Origin: Sphingomonas rhizophila
GTDB lineage: Bacteria > Pseudomonadota > Alphaproteobacteria > Sphingomonadales > Sphingomonadaceae
DNA length: 64,000 nt
Reading direction: 5' to 3'
NCBI RefSeq assembly: GCF_014396585.1
Contig: NZ_CP060717.1
Location: forward strand, 1,550,001-1,614,000
Below the pieces are notes generated by a model that made no database searches, was not told the origin of the DNA, and was given only the letters and a program-made list of their open reading frames with translations. Shown here one piece after another: positions 1-6,677 of this stretch. The first letter of the stretch is position 1. Each line of letters opens with the position of its first letter. Both the position numbers and the translations under genes were made by a program.

Positions 1-368
1 CGACGTCGGGCGCCACGACAGCCGGAACCGGTTCCGGCGCTGGTGGCAGCGGTAGCGGAACGGGCGGCGGCGGCGGCGGCACCGGCGCGCAGTGGATATC
101 CGGCGGGCTTCGCGACAGCGATTACCCCCGCGCCGCGCTTGCGGAGCGCCTGGGCGGGACGGTCAGCGTGCGCTTCACGGTGCTCACGACCGGTCGGATC
201 GCCGACTGCCGCGTCACCCGGTCGAGTGGTTCCGCCCTGCTGGACGGGACGACCTGCCGCCTGCTGACCGAGCGCCTCCGCTTCCGCCCGGCGACCAATT
301 CGGCGGGACAGCCGGTCACCTCCAGCGTCGGCAGCGACTTCACTTGGGGCGTAAGGACGCGGCGCTAG
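1..368 (+). CDS. TonB C-terminal domain protein (partial, 5' end outside window)
   Basis: The visible part starts with a Gly/Ser/Thr-rich linker and continues into a domain of about 90 residues with the TonB C-terminal pattern: a Y-P-x-x-A start, a G-x-V-x-V-R-F strand, a C-x-V-x-x-S-S-G loop and a closing R-F-R-P-A segment. Such proteins normally span the inner membrane by an N-terminal helix and pass proton-motive energy to outer-membrane receptors. The membrane anchor lies upstream of the window, so a true TonB cannot be told from a TonB-like domain on another protein. The reading frame is open from base 3 and ends with TAG. Confidence 0.72.
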   Translation, partial: TSGATTAGTGSGAGGSGSGTGGGGGGTGAQWISGGLRDSDYPRAALAERLGGTVSVRFTVLTTGRIADCRVTRSSGSALLDGTTCRLLTERLRFRPATNSAGQPVTSSVGSDFTWGVRTRR

Positions 369-376
369 ACAAAGCA

Positions 377-409
377 ATCCCGCCGGCCGCAGGTCGCGGC
401 CGACGGGAT
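377..409. terminator. Hairpin between convergent genes, possible bidirectional terminator
   Basis: Arms 377-390 and 396-409 pair over 14 positions with one mismatch around a 5-base loop. It lies 9 bases after the TonB-like stop and 41 bases beyond the stop of the convergent lipoprotein gene. There is no clear T-run on either side, so intrinsic termination is only plausible. Confidence 0.4.
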
Positions 410-450
410 GAATTCGCTGCCCCTACATCGGGCAGCGGGGGAGACGGTGG

Positions 451-1020
451 TTAGCCGCGTTCGCCGGTGGCCGGTGCCGGCATCGGCTGGGTCATCGGAG
501 CGGTCGCACCCGGCGCACCCGGCTGGCCCGGATAGTAGGTGCCGTTGTAGACGTAGCCGTCGGCACGTCCGTCACGGTCGTTGTCGGCCCATACCGCGCC
601 GGCGAGACCGCCGACCGCAGCGCCGATCACCGCGCCTTCGAGGACGCCGAGACCCGGGATGACCGCACCGGCAACGGCGCCGAGGGCAGCACCGCCGGCT
701 GCGCCGGTGGCGACACGGCCAAGCGTCGGATCATAGCCCGACGGCGCACCCGAGTAGTAGGTGCCGTTCTGGACGTAGCCGTCGGCATATCCGTCATTGT
801 TGTTGTCCGACCAGACAGCGCCGGCGAGACCGCCGACCGCCGCGCCAATCGCCGCGCCTTCAATGACGCTGACGCCCGGCGCAATCGCACCGACCGCAAC
901 ACCGCCGGCCGCGCCGACAGCAGCGCCCTGCGCGACATCGCCGGCCATTTCACTGTTGGTGGCGCAAGCGCTTAGCGAGACGCTTCCTGCAAGCAGGATC
1001 GCGACAAAAGTCTTCTTCAT
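451..1020 (-). CDS. Glycine-zipper lipoprotein with an internal duplication
   Basis: The start chosen is the ATG at 1020, preceded by a GGGAG ribosome site, giving 189 residues. The N-terminus MKKTFVAILLAGSVSLSAC is a lipoprotein signal with the lipobox ending at Cys19. The rest contains two copies of a ~62-residue unit (residues ~32-93 and ~106-167). Each copy has glycine-zipper helices (GAAIGAAVGGLAGAVW and a near copy) followed by an acidic loop (DNNNDGYADG or DNDRDGRADG) and a Y-V-x-N-G-T-Y-Y tail. Glycine-zipper proteins insert into or line membranes; the acidic loops resemble Dx[DN]xDG calcium-binding loops. An envelope structural role is inferred, and no specific function is known. Confidence 0.7.
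   Translation of the reverse strand: MKKTFVAILLAGSVSLSACATNSEMAGDVAQGAAVGAAGGVAVGAIAPGVSVIEGAAIGAAVGGLAGAVWSDNNNDGYADGYVQNGTYYSGAPSGYDPTLGRVATGAAGGAALGAVAGAVIPGLGVLEGAVIGAAVGGLAGAVWADNDRDGRADGYVYNGTYYPGQPGAPGATAPMTQPMPAPATGERG
520..927 (-). repeat. Internal tandem duplication within the glycine-zipper lipoprotein
   Basis: Two coding units, about 742-927 and 520-705, encode matching blocks: glycine-zipper helix, G-A-A-V-G-G-L-A-G-A-V-W, an acidic DNxxDGxADG loop and N-G-T-Y-Y. The copies have diverged mainly at the start of the helix and in the loop residues. Confidence 0.75.
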
Positions 1021-1353
1021 GTGATGCTCCCTTTTTTCGTCCGTTCCGTAGAAGCGCGTCACCATCAGGGGGCTGACCAGCGGTCATAGGGATGCAGCTT
1101 CCGGACTCGTAACGAAAAGCAGCGAGACCTGTTCCGCTGTCGATTTTCGCGGCCATCACAGCGGCCTCGACGACGTCCAAGACGCATCATTACGGGACGA
1201 CCGCGCGGAACTCGGCGTCGGTCCAACGGACCAGCGTACGCGGCCAAATCATCGACGGGCGGAAACTCCGCGCACGGAGAAGCGCGGCCCGATCGATCCT
1301 AGCGCCGCCGACAAGTCATGGAACGGCCGGCTTGCTCAGCCGGCCGTCCGGGA
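1021..1353. other. Intergenic region upstream of the lipoprotein gene
   Basis: This 333-base stretch separates the lipoprotein start from the stop of the upstream minus-strand L,D-transpeptidase. It holds the lipoprotein ribosome site (next to 1020) and a strong hairpin at 1323-1347. I see no convincing coding frame and no promoter I would defend. Confidence 0.5.
1323..1347 (-). terminator. Perfect 10-bp hairpin after the L,D-transpeptidase gene
   Basis: Arms 1323-1332 and 1338-1347 are perfectly complementary around a TGCTC loop, starting 7 bases beyond the stop of the minus-strand L,D-transpeptidase. No T-run follows on the minus strand, so it may act as a 3' stabiliser as much as a terminator. 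Confidence 0.45.
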
Positions 1354-2697
1354 TCAGTTCGATCCGCCGTAGTTGATCGCCGCCATCGCTTGGGAGTCGC
1401 GACGGTAGATGTCTTCGTAGAACGCCACCTGGCTACCCTGCGGCATGGCCGTCAGGTAGGCGAGATAGACGGGGACCGGCGCGTCGAGATCGACCCGCTG
1501 TTCCGGCTTGGCGCCCTTGGTGTTGAGCGGGCGGCCATAAAGCCACTTCGCCAGCTTTGGTGCCGATTCAAGGCGGACGCAGCCGGCACTGTACAGGCGG
1601 CTGTCGCCGGCCATCAGGTCTTTCTGTGGCGTGTCGTGCAGGTAAACGCCCTTGGGGTTCGGGAACATGAACTTCATCTTCCCCATCGCGTTCGCGACGC
1701 CCGGGTTCTGCCGCATGCGAAGCTGCACCTTACCAGCCGCAACCTGGTTCCAGTCGACTTCGGTCGGGCTGACCTTGCTGGGATTATCGGACCAGTCGGA
1801 CAGTACGACATAGCCCTTCTTCGCCAGGTAGCTCTGGCCATCCTTCAGAACGTTCGGCGCAACGCGTTCCGCGACCAGGTCGGGCGGAAGGTTCCAGTAC
1901 GGATTGACCGCCGTGTAGCGGATGAGGGCCGCCATCTGCGGGGTCGGCATGTCGGGCTTTCCGACAACCACCTTCATCGACCCGACGACCTTGCCGTTCT
2001 CCCACATCTCCAGCTGCTGGCTGGCGATGTTGACGAGCACGTAGCGGCCGGCCGAACGACCGGGGAGAATGCGGGCGCGTTCCATGTTCGCGCGGATGAT
2101 CTGCGACTGGGCGCCTTCGCCAAACGTGCGCGCATTGATCAGCGCCTGGCGAAGCTCGCCATACACCGGGTTCATCCACGCGATGTCGCCGACATAGGCC
2201 GCGGCCGACCCGTAACGGGCGGCATCGGCAAGAACCTCGGCCGCGGCCGGGGCACGCGGCATCAGTTCGCGGTCGTTGATTTCCCAGCCGCTCGTGACCG
2301 GATTCACCGTCCGCATGGCCCGAACGTAGCGAACGAAATTCTCGCTCAGCAAACGGTCGGCGCGGAAAATCGCCTCCGGATCGCCGCTCTGTGCGCGGGT
2401 CATCGCGCGGCGAACAGCCTTGCGCTCGATCAGGTCGCTATCGACGCCGTCGAGCGACGCGGATTCGAACAGTTCGAGCAAGGCTTCCCCGCCCGAGAAG
2501 TTGCCGGTGCTCAACCAGAGCGGACGATAGGCGCGCGACTGATAGAAGGCGTCGATGTCGTTCTGGACCGCCGCGGTCACGGCATTGGGCGCCGCAGCCG
2601 CGATCGAAGGGGAAGCGCTTCCGAACGCGACTCCCGCAGCAATCATCAGCTTGACGGCGATCGCCGTCGGGCTGGATTGGATTGACGGGAAATTCAT
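1354..2697 (-). CDS. Periplasmic L,D-transpeptidase (YcbB/LdtD-like)
   Basis: The start is the ATG at 2697, preceded by AAGGAG; the frame stays open further upstream but without a ribosome site. The 447-residue product has a signal sequence ending near residue 35 (...PSIAAAA), an N-terminal helical region of the YcbB type, and a YkuD catalytic domain in its second half. The catalytic block reads YLHDTPQKDLM...SAGCVRLE, with the nucleophilic Cys and the upstream His. Enzymes of this family form 3-3 crosslinks between meso-diaminopimelate residues in peptidoglycan. A sequence matching GGAAC-N16-CGTT sits just upstream, suggesting general-stress-sigma control. Confidence 0.88.
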   Translation of the reverse strand: MNFPSIQSSPTAIAVKLMIAAGVAFGSASPSIAAAAPNAVTAAVQNDIDAFYQSRAYRPLWLSTGNFSGGEALLELFESASLDGVDSDLIERKAVRRAMTRAQSGDPEAIFRADRLLSENFVRYVRAMRTVNPVTSGWEINDRELMPRAPAAAEVLADAARYGSAAAYVGDIAWMNPVYGELRQALINARTFGEGAQSQIIRANMERARILPGRSAGRYVLVNIASQQLEMWENGKVVGSMKVVVGKPDMPTPQMAALIRYTAVNPYWNLPPDLVAERVAPNVLKDGQSYLAKKGYVVLSDWSDNPSKVSPTEVDWNQVAAGKVQLRMRQNPGVANAMGKMKFMFPNPKGVYLHDTPQKDLMAGDSRLYSAGCVRLESAPKLAKWLYGRPLNTKGAKPEQRVDLDAPVPVYLAYLTAMPQGSQVAFYEDIYRRDSQAMAAINYGGSN

Positions 2698-2728
2698 GTT
2701 CGGCTCCTTGGATGTCTTAAAAAACCGT

Positions 2729-2753
2729 AACGACGGTGATGCGCCACTGTTCC
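2729..2753 (-). promoter_or_regulatory. Candidate EcfG-type (general stress) promoter of the L,D-transpeptidase
   Basis: On the minus strand GGAAC (2753-2749) is followed after exactly 16 bases by CGTT (2732-2729). This matches the GGAAC-N16/17-CGTT consensus of alphaproteobacterial EcfG sigma factors. It ends 31 bases before the start codon, a sensible distance for a short leader. Confidence 0.6.
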
Positions 2754-2841
2754 CGAGGCTTGCTGAATGCAGGCCGAATGTGGCCCCCAACCGCCTAAGA
2801 TTGAAGGCGGATTTGGAATTTGTGCCGAGTCGGGACAAGTG

Positions 2842-2852
2842 TTGCAGTGCAA
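2842..2852. promoter_or_regulatory. Palindromic motif TTGCAGTGCAA
   Basis: A perfect 5-1-5 palindrome lies 145 bases upstream of the L,D-transpeptidase start and 72 bases upstream of the divergent arsC-like start. A near copy lies at the same distance from the SleB-type hydrolase start (54896-54906). It resembles the TGC-rich palindromes bound by PhaR-type repressors; that identity is a guess. Confidence 0.35.
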
Positions 2853-2923
2853 TATACCATTGAATTCGACGATTGAATTGCATGTAAGTCACACCCACCG
2901 CTGCCAATGAGGGAGTAACGACG

Positions 2924-3271
2924 GTGAAGGCCACTATCTTCCACAACCCGGCCTGCGGGACGTCGCGCAAGACGCTCGCTTTGCTGGAAGACGCGGGAGC
3001 GGACATCACCGTAATCCGCTATCTGGAGACGCCGCCGAGCCGCGATGAGCTGAAGCGGTTGTACCAGCGGGCCGGCATGTCCGCGCGTGACGGCCTTCGC
3101 GCCAAAGAGCCACTGGCGAGCGAACTGGGCCTAAACGACCCCGGCGCCAGCGAAGACCAGATCCTCGACGCGATGATGGCGCATCCGATCCTGATCAACC
3201 GTCCCCTGGTCGAAACGGAGAAGGGCGTGGCCCTGTGCCGTCCACAGGAAGAGGTCGCAAAACTGCTGTGA
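2924..3271 (+). CDS. arsC: ArsC/Spx-family arsenate reductase-like protein
   Basis: The start is a GTG at 2924 with GAGGGAG eight bases upstream, giving 115 residues. The N-terminus contains H-N-P-A-C-G-T-S-R, the thioredoxin-fold active site of glutaredoxin-dependent arsenate reductase with the single catalytic Cys. Further features are L-I-N-R-P-L-V and a C-R-P-x-E close. The family reduces arsenate to arsenite, but many members stand alone, as here, with no arsenic efflux or ars regulator nearby, so the physiological substrate is uncertain. The stop codon overlaps the GTG start of aat. Confidence 0.85.
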   Translation: MKATIFHNPACGTSRKTLALLEDAGADITVIRYLETPPSRDELKRLYQRAGMSARDGLRAKEPLASELGLNDPGASEDQILDAMMAHPILINRPLVETEKGVALCRPQEEVAKLL

Positions 3272-4035
3272 GCGAACCGCTCGACCCGCGTTTGCTGCTT
3301 CGCGGCTATGCGGCCGGAATCTTTCCGATGGCCGACAGCCGCGATGCTCCGGACGTGTTCTGGGTCGAGCCGCGGATGCGGGCGATCCTGCCGCTCGAAA
3401 CCTTCCATCTCTCCCGTTCCCTCGCTCGGCGGGTTCGGTCGGGCCGGTTCGAGGTCACGCGCGACCGGGCCTTTTCAAAGGTGGTGCTGGCCTGCGCTGA
3501 CCGCAACGAGACGTGGATCAACAGCGAGATCGAACGGGCGACGCTGGGCCTCCACGCCGCCGGCCATGCCCATTCGATCGAGTGCTGGCGTGACGGCGCG
3601 CTGGTCGGGGGACTGTACGGGGTCCGTCTGGGCCGCGCATTTTTCGGGGAATCGATGTTCAGCCGCGAAGCCGATGCGTCGAAGGTGGCGCTGGCCTGGC
3701 TCGTGGCGCGGCTATTGCTGGGCGGGTTCACCCTTCTCGACTGCCAGTTCATGACCGAACACCTGGCCAGCCTCGGCGCGGAAAACGTCAGCCGCGCCGA
3801 TTATGTGGGATTGCTTGGCACCGCGTTGGGGTCGGCTTCGATCGGTTCGGGGGAGTCGGCGGGCGCTGCCGGACCCGAGGGTGCCGGCGCGGCCGTTGCG
3901 GGAGCATCCGCGGCAGGAGCGTCCGGGCTCGCCGACTTCTTCGCGCTCGACGACGAACTGGAGGCACGGGGGCTGGCCGGAGCAGCCGCGCCATCGGGGA
4001 AGTTCATCGCACAGCTTTTGGGCCAAACATCGTAG
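3268..4035 (+). CDS. aat: Leucyl/phenylalanyl-tRNA-protein transferase
   Basis: Aat attaches Leu or Phe from charged tRNA to proteins with N-terminal Arg or Lys, marking them for ClpAP (N-degron pathway, cytoplasm). The start is the GTG at 3268 overlapping the arsC stop as GTGA; 255 residues. Family motifs visible are L-L-x-x-G-Y-A-A-G-I-F-P-M, F-F-G-E-S-M-F-S, S-K-V-A-L and L-D-C-Q-F-M-T-x-H-L. Between the core (ending L-L-G-T-A-L) and the closing K-F-I-A-Q-L-L-G-Q-T-S there is an unusual insert of about 35 residues made mostly of Gly, Ala and Ser. This insert lies antisense to the tail of the convergent DUF2155 gene. Confidence 0.92.
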   Translation: MSEPLDPRLLLRGYAAGIFPMADSRDAPDVFWVEPRMRAILPLETFHLSRSLARRVRSGRFEVTRDRAFSKVVLACADRNETWINSEIERATLGLHAAGHAHSIECWRDGALVGGLYGVRLGRAFFGESMFSREADASKVALAWLVARLLLGGFTLLDCQFMTEHLASLGAENVSRADYVGLLGTALGSASIGSGESAGAAGPEGAGAAVAGASAAGASGLADFFALDDELEARGLAGAAAPSGKFIAQLLGQTS

Positions 4036-4484
4036 ACCGGGTGCTCGACGACGTTGAGCGACGGCGATTCCTTGTACAGCCAGCCCGAGAAAGCGCGCGC
4101 CCACTGACCGTCCGACCGTTGCACGTCGAGTTGGACGAACGCGCCGGTCAGCCGCTCCGCTTCCCACGGCGCAGTCGTCTCGCAGGCCCGCAGACGAACG
4201 ACAGCATCCCGGATTCGAATGGCCTGGCCGGGTTTCAGCGTGATGTCTCGAACGATGCCGTTGCGCTTGTTGAGGAAGCCGAGCACCGCGACCCGCTCGG
4301 CCATCGGCGTCGTGCCCTCACCGACGCCAGCAGCAGCTTTAGGGACGTCGACCGTCACCGTGCTTTCCTGCGTATTGCGCGGCGTGTCCGCCGGACGCTT
4401 GTCGCAACCGGCCGCCAGCAGCGCGGCTGACGCCAGGAGTATCGACGGGGAAAGGATTCGCGACACGCTTATTCGGGTGTCCAC
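3801..4484 (-). CDS. DUF2155 domain lipoprotein with a long low-complexity tail
   Basis: Translation probably begins at the GTG at 4484 (16-base overlap with the upstream gene) or at the GTG at 4466 just after that gene's stop; neither has a strong ribosome site. The product has a lipoprotein-like signal (LLASAALLAAGC, Cys27), then a DUF2155 domain at residues ~63-163 (A-V-L-G-x-L-N-K-R-N-G, C-E-T-T-A-P-W-E, F-S-G-W-L, H-P-V-Y-D-V-W-x-K-S-C). The final ~64 residues are Ser/Ala/Pro-rich and are encoded entirely antisense to aat, giving a 235-base convergent overlap. The function of DUF2155 is unknown; it usually lies beside aat and NDUFA12 in sphingomonads. Confidence 0.82.
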   Translation of the reverse strand: MDTRISVSRILSPSILLASAALLAAGCDKRPADTPRNTQESTVTVDVPKAAAGVGEGTTPMAERVAVLGFLNKRNGIVRDITLKPGQAIRIRDAVVRLRACETTAPWEAERLTGAFVQLDVQRSDGQWARAFSGWLYKESPSLNVVEHPVYDVWPKSCAMNFPDGAAAPASPRASSSSSSAKKSASPDAPAADAPATAAPAPSGPAAPADSPEPIEADPNAVPSNPT

Positions 4485-4852
4485 GCCTGATAGTCGCCCG
4501 TCGCCGGGGCGCGGATACCCTTCCCGCCCATCGATCCGTCGGGGCGGTAGGCTTCGCGCGTGCCGGTCAGGTTGGGCCGCGGCGGCTGCTCGAACGAGCG
4601 CCGCGCTGGCAGTGCCGCCTCAGGCAGTTCGTCGATCGTCCCGCGCAGCCACGCGTTCCAGCCCGGCGGAACCCGGCTGCTGTCGTTCGACCCCGAATAG
4701 ATGACCCAGCGGCGCCGAGGATCGCTGCGATGCTGGAAATAAACGTTGCCGTCCTCGTCGCGGCCGACTTCCTTGCCGTTGCGGCGGGAGAAGATGGACG
4801 TGCCCCAAGAGGCACCGTTCCACCAGGTGAAGGCGTTTGCGAATAGACCCAT
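4469..4852 (-). CDS. NADH:ubiquinone oxidoreductase subunit NDUFA12-like protein
   Basis: The 127-residue product beginning M-G-L-F-A-N-A-F-T-W-W-N-G-A-S-W-G-T matches the NDUFA12/B17.2 family (also called DUF-type NADH-ubiquinone oxidoreductase 17.2 kDa). Hallmarks are G-K-E-V-G-x-D-x-x-G-N-x-Y-F, R-R-W-V-I-Y and P-P-x-W-x-x-W-L. It is an accessory subunit or assembly factor of respiratory complex I, a trait shared by alphaproteobacteria and mitochondria. The frame is open 13 codons further upstream, but the family begins at this ATG. It overlaps the DUF2155 start by 16 bases, so the two are likely co-transcribed. Confidence 0.9.
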   Translation of the reverse strand: MGLFANAFTWWNGASWGTSIFSRRNGKEVGRDEDGNVYFQHRSDPRRRWVIYSGSNDSSRVPPGWNAWLRGTIDELPEAALPARRSFEQPPRPNLTGTREAYRPDGSMGGKGIRAPATGDYQAWTPE

Positions 4853-4903
4853 GACGTCGCTGCCTTTGCCCCGACTGGCGCTCCGAGGCAAGCTGGCCTT
4901 AGC

Positions 4904-5350
4904 CTACCATTCGACCTTGTCGCCGGCCTGGATCCCGAGCTCGGCCGACCGCCCGCCTGCCAGTTCCAGTACGGCGCCGACTGGCTCTCCGGCCATCACC
5001 GGTTCCAACGACAGCGGCGCCGCATTCGCCTCGATGCGGGCGATGGTGCCGTCCGCACGGACGAAGATCATGTCGAGAGGAATCAGCGTGTTCTTCATCC
5101 AGAACGATGCCTCGACCGGAGGATCATAGGGAAAGATCATCCCCCGGTCCGGCGCAAGGCTTTCGCGGTTCATCATGCCCGTGGCCTGTTCTTCAGGTGT
5201 GCGTGCGACCTCGACGGTGAAGCGGTGGACTTTCCTGTCGGCGGTGGTGACCGTCAGCGGGACCTGCTCCAGCCCCGCCGGCGACCGGTCGAGCGTGACC
5301 GCCGCCGATCCAGACGGCTGGCAGGCGGCAAGCCCGAAGGCGGCCGCCAA
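4904..5350 (-). CDS. DUF192 lipoprotein (start uncertain)
   Basis: The DUF192 fold covers most of the protein: F-x-V-E-V-A-R-T-P-E-E-Q-A-x-G-M-M, R-G-M-I-F, S-F-W-M-K-N-T-L-I-P-L-D-M-I-F-V and G-A-V-L-E-L-x-G-G. The only nearby in-frame start is TTG at 5350, which leaves just ten residues before the lipobox Cys (L-A-A-C). A full signal peptide (R-R-N-P-R-R-L-G-F-H-F-A-L-A-A-A-F) is encoded in frame directly upstream, within the end of the cold-shock gene, but no ATG, GTG or TTG occurs there until 5566. A start lost by a sequencing error, or an unusual start, is likely. Function of DUF192 is unknown. Confidence 0.72.
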   Translation of the reverse strand: MAAAFGLAACQPSGSAAVTLDRSPAGLEQVPLTVTTADRKVHRFTVEVARTPEEQATGMMNRESLAPDRGMIFPYDPPVEASFWMKNTLIPLDMIFVRADGTIARIEANAAPLSLEPVMAGEPVGAVLELAGGRSAELGIQAGDKVEW

Positions 5351-5364
5351 CGCAAAATGAAAAC

Positions 5365-5940
5365 CTAGTCTACGCGGATTTCGACGGCGGTGAGGCCCTT
5401 CTTGCCCTCGGCGATTCGCGCTTCGATCCGCTGCCCCGGCTCCAGGTCCGGCACCTGCGCCTGGCGCACCGTTTCCATGTGCAGGAAGATATCCTCCGCC
5501 GCTTCCGACGCCCGATTCCCGTCGATGCGGTTGAGAAAGCCGTAGCCCTTGACGCGGTTGAACCATTTAACCTCCACCGGCTCGAACGGACCGGCATTCG
5601 CGGCAAGCGCCTGGCGGTCGGCCCGGATCTCGCTTCCATTGGCCGTTCGGGGCGGCAACGGCAAGGCCGTCGACAGGTCAATCTCATCGATCCGCGAGGC
5701 CTGCAGCCCGCGTTCGTGACGCGCGGCCTGACCCCGGATGGTCGCGCCTTCCGGCAAGCTGCGGCGCCCGTGCTCCTTGAGCAGCGAGAAATGGACCAGG
5801 ATATCGCCGTCAGTCGCCTCGCTGACCACGAAGCCGAAGCCCCGAGTCGCGTCGAACCATTTGACGCGCCCTTCGAACGCGAATTCCTCCGCAACCGCGG
5901 ACGCAGTCTCACCGGCACCGGCCCCCGGTTGATCCGCCAC
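5365..5940 (-). CDS. Protein with two cold-shock domains
   Basis: The start is the GTG at 5940, fixed by a perfect GGAGG (5949-5953) eight bases upstream; a GTG at 5961 is in frame but overlaps that site. The 191-residue protein has two cold-shock domains, at ~20-90 (G-R-V-K-W-F-D-A-T-R-G-F-G-F-V) and ~122-190 (V-E-V-K-W-F-N-R-V-K-G-Y-G-F-L), each with RNP1-like K-G/R-G-F/Y-G-F and RNP2-like D-I-x-x-H motifs. These bind single-stranded nucleic acid and act as RNA chaperones. Double-domain versions are typical of alphaproteobacteria. DUF192 follows on the same strand. Confidence 0.88.
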   Translation of the reverse strand: MADQPGAGAGETASAVAEEFAFEGRVKWFDATRGFGFVVSEATDGDILVHFSLLKEHGRRSLPEGATIRGQAARHERGLQASRIDEIDLSTALPLPPRTANGSEIRADRQALAANAGPFEPVEVKWFNRVKGYGFLNRIDGNRASEAAEDIFLHMETVRQAQVPDLEPGQRIEARIAEGKKGLTAVEIRVD

Positions 5941-6021
5941 GTTGATTACCTCCACACGCACAAGCGGTCTTTTACCATGAAGGCATGTGTCGTTAAACCG
6001 ACATAACGACTTTGATCGAGA

Positions 6022-6573
6022 TTATTCGTTTTCAAGCGAAACGGGATCAATGTCGCTGCCTGGCGGCAGGTCAATCAACCGCTTCACCAGCGCCATCGGA
6101 TGTCCGGCGCGAAGCATCGCGGCAATCTGCCGCTCGCGGGTCTTGGGGTCGGGCACGTCGTGTGCGAACGGGCCGATCCGGCGACGTCGGGCGAAGCGGA
6201 TCGCCGCATCGACGGCTCCCTTTTCCACTTCTCGCCTGGCCAGGTCCTGGTCCTGGCCGGCAATGCCTGCGGCGTGGAGAGCCAGATCGACGCGGCGCTC
6301 GCCATAGCCGCGGCCGAGCATCGACCGCGCCCGTGCCGAAGCGAACGCCTGGTCATCGACGTAGCCAAGCGCCCCCATCCGGTCGGCGACCGCCCGCGGG
6401 TCTGCGGGCGATGGTCCGTCCCATCCCCGTTCCCGCAATTTTCGAGACAGATAGGCGGCGAGCTTGGCCCTGCTGGTCGCGAATTTCCCGACGTAGGACA
6501 AGGCGAGTTCGTCCAGGCTGGCGGGGGTGAGTGCAGGCCGTGCTCGCCTGGGGGCGGATGATGGTGACGGCAT
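6022..6573 (-). CDS. recX: Regulatory protein RecX family
   Basis: The ATG at 6573 gives 183 residues; an in-frame GTG at 6594 is an alternative and neither has a good ribosome site. The sequence shows RecX-type helical repeats: a Y-V-x-K-F-A-T-S-R-A-K-L-x-x-Y-L-x-R-K-L-like first repeat, V-A-D-R-M-x-x-L-G-Y-V-D-D-x-A-F-A, then L-G-R-G-Y-G-x-R-R-V. RecX binds RecA filaments and limits recombinase activity. It stands alone, not next to recA, which is common in this group. It diverges from the acyl-AMP ligase gene. Confidence 0.83.
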   Translation of the reverse strand: MPSPSSAPRRARPALTPASLDELALSYVGKFATSRAKLAAYLSRKLRERGWDGPSPADPRAVADRMGALGYVDDQAFASARARSMLGRGYGERRVDLALHAAGIAGQDQDLARREVEKGAVDAAIRFARRRRIGPFAHDVPDPKTRERQIAAMLRAGHPMALVKRLIDLPPGSDIDPVSLENE

Positions 6574-6677
6574 CGCGCCATGTTTGTGCCACACTCGCGC
6601 ACCATCAGGCTAGGGCCGTTCGGGGCCTGTTGGCGCATGACCGCCGGCGACTGAGGTTCAACAACCAGGATTGACGC

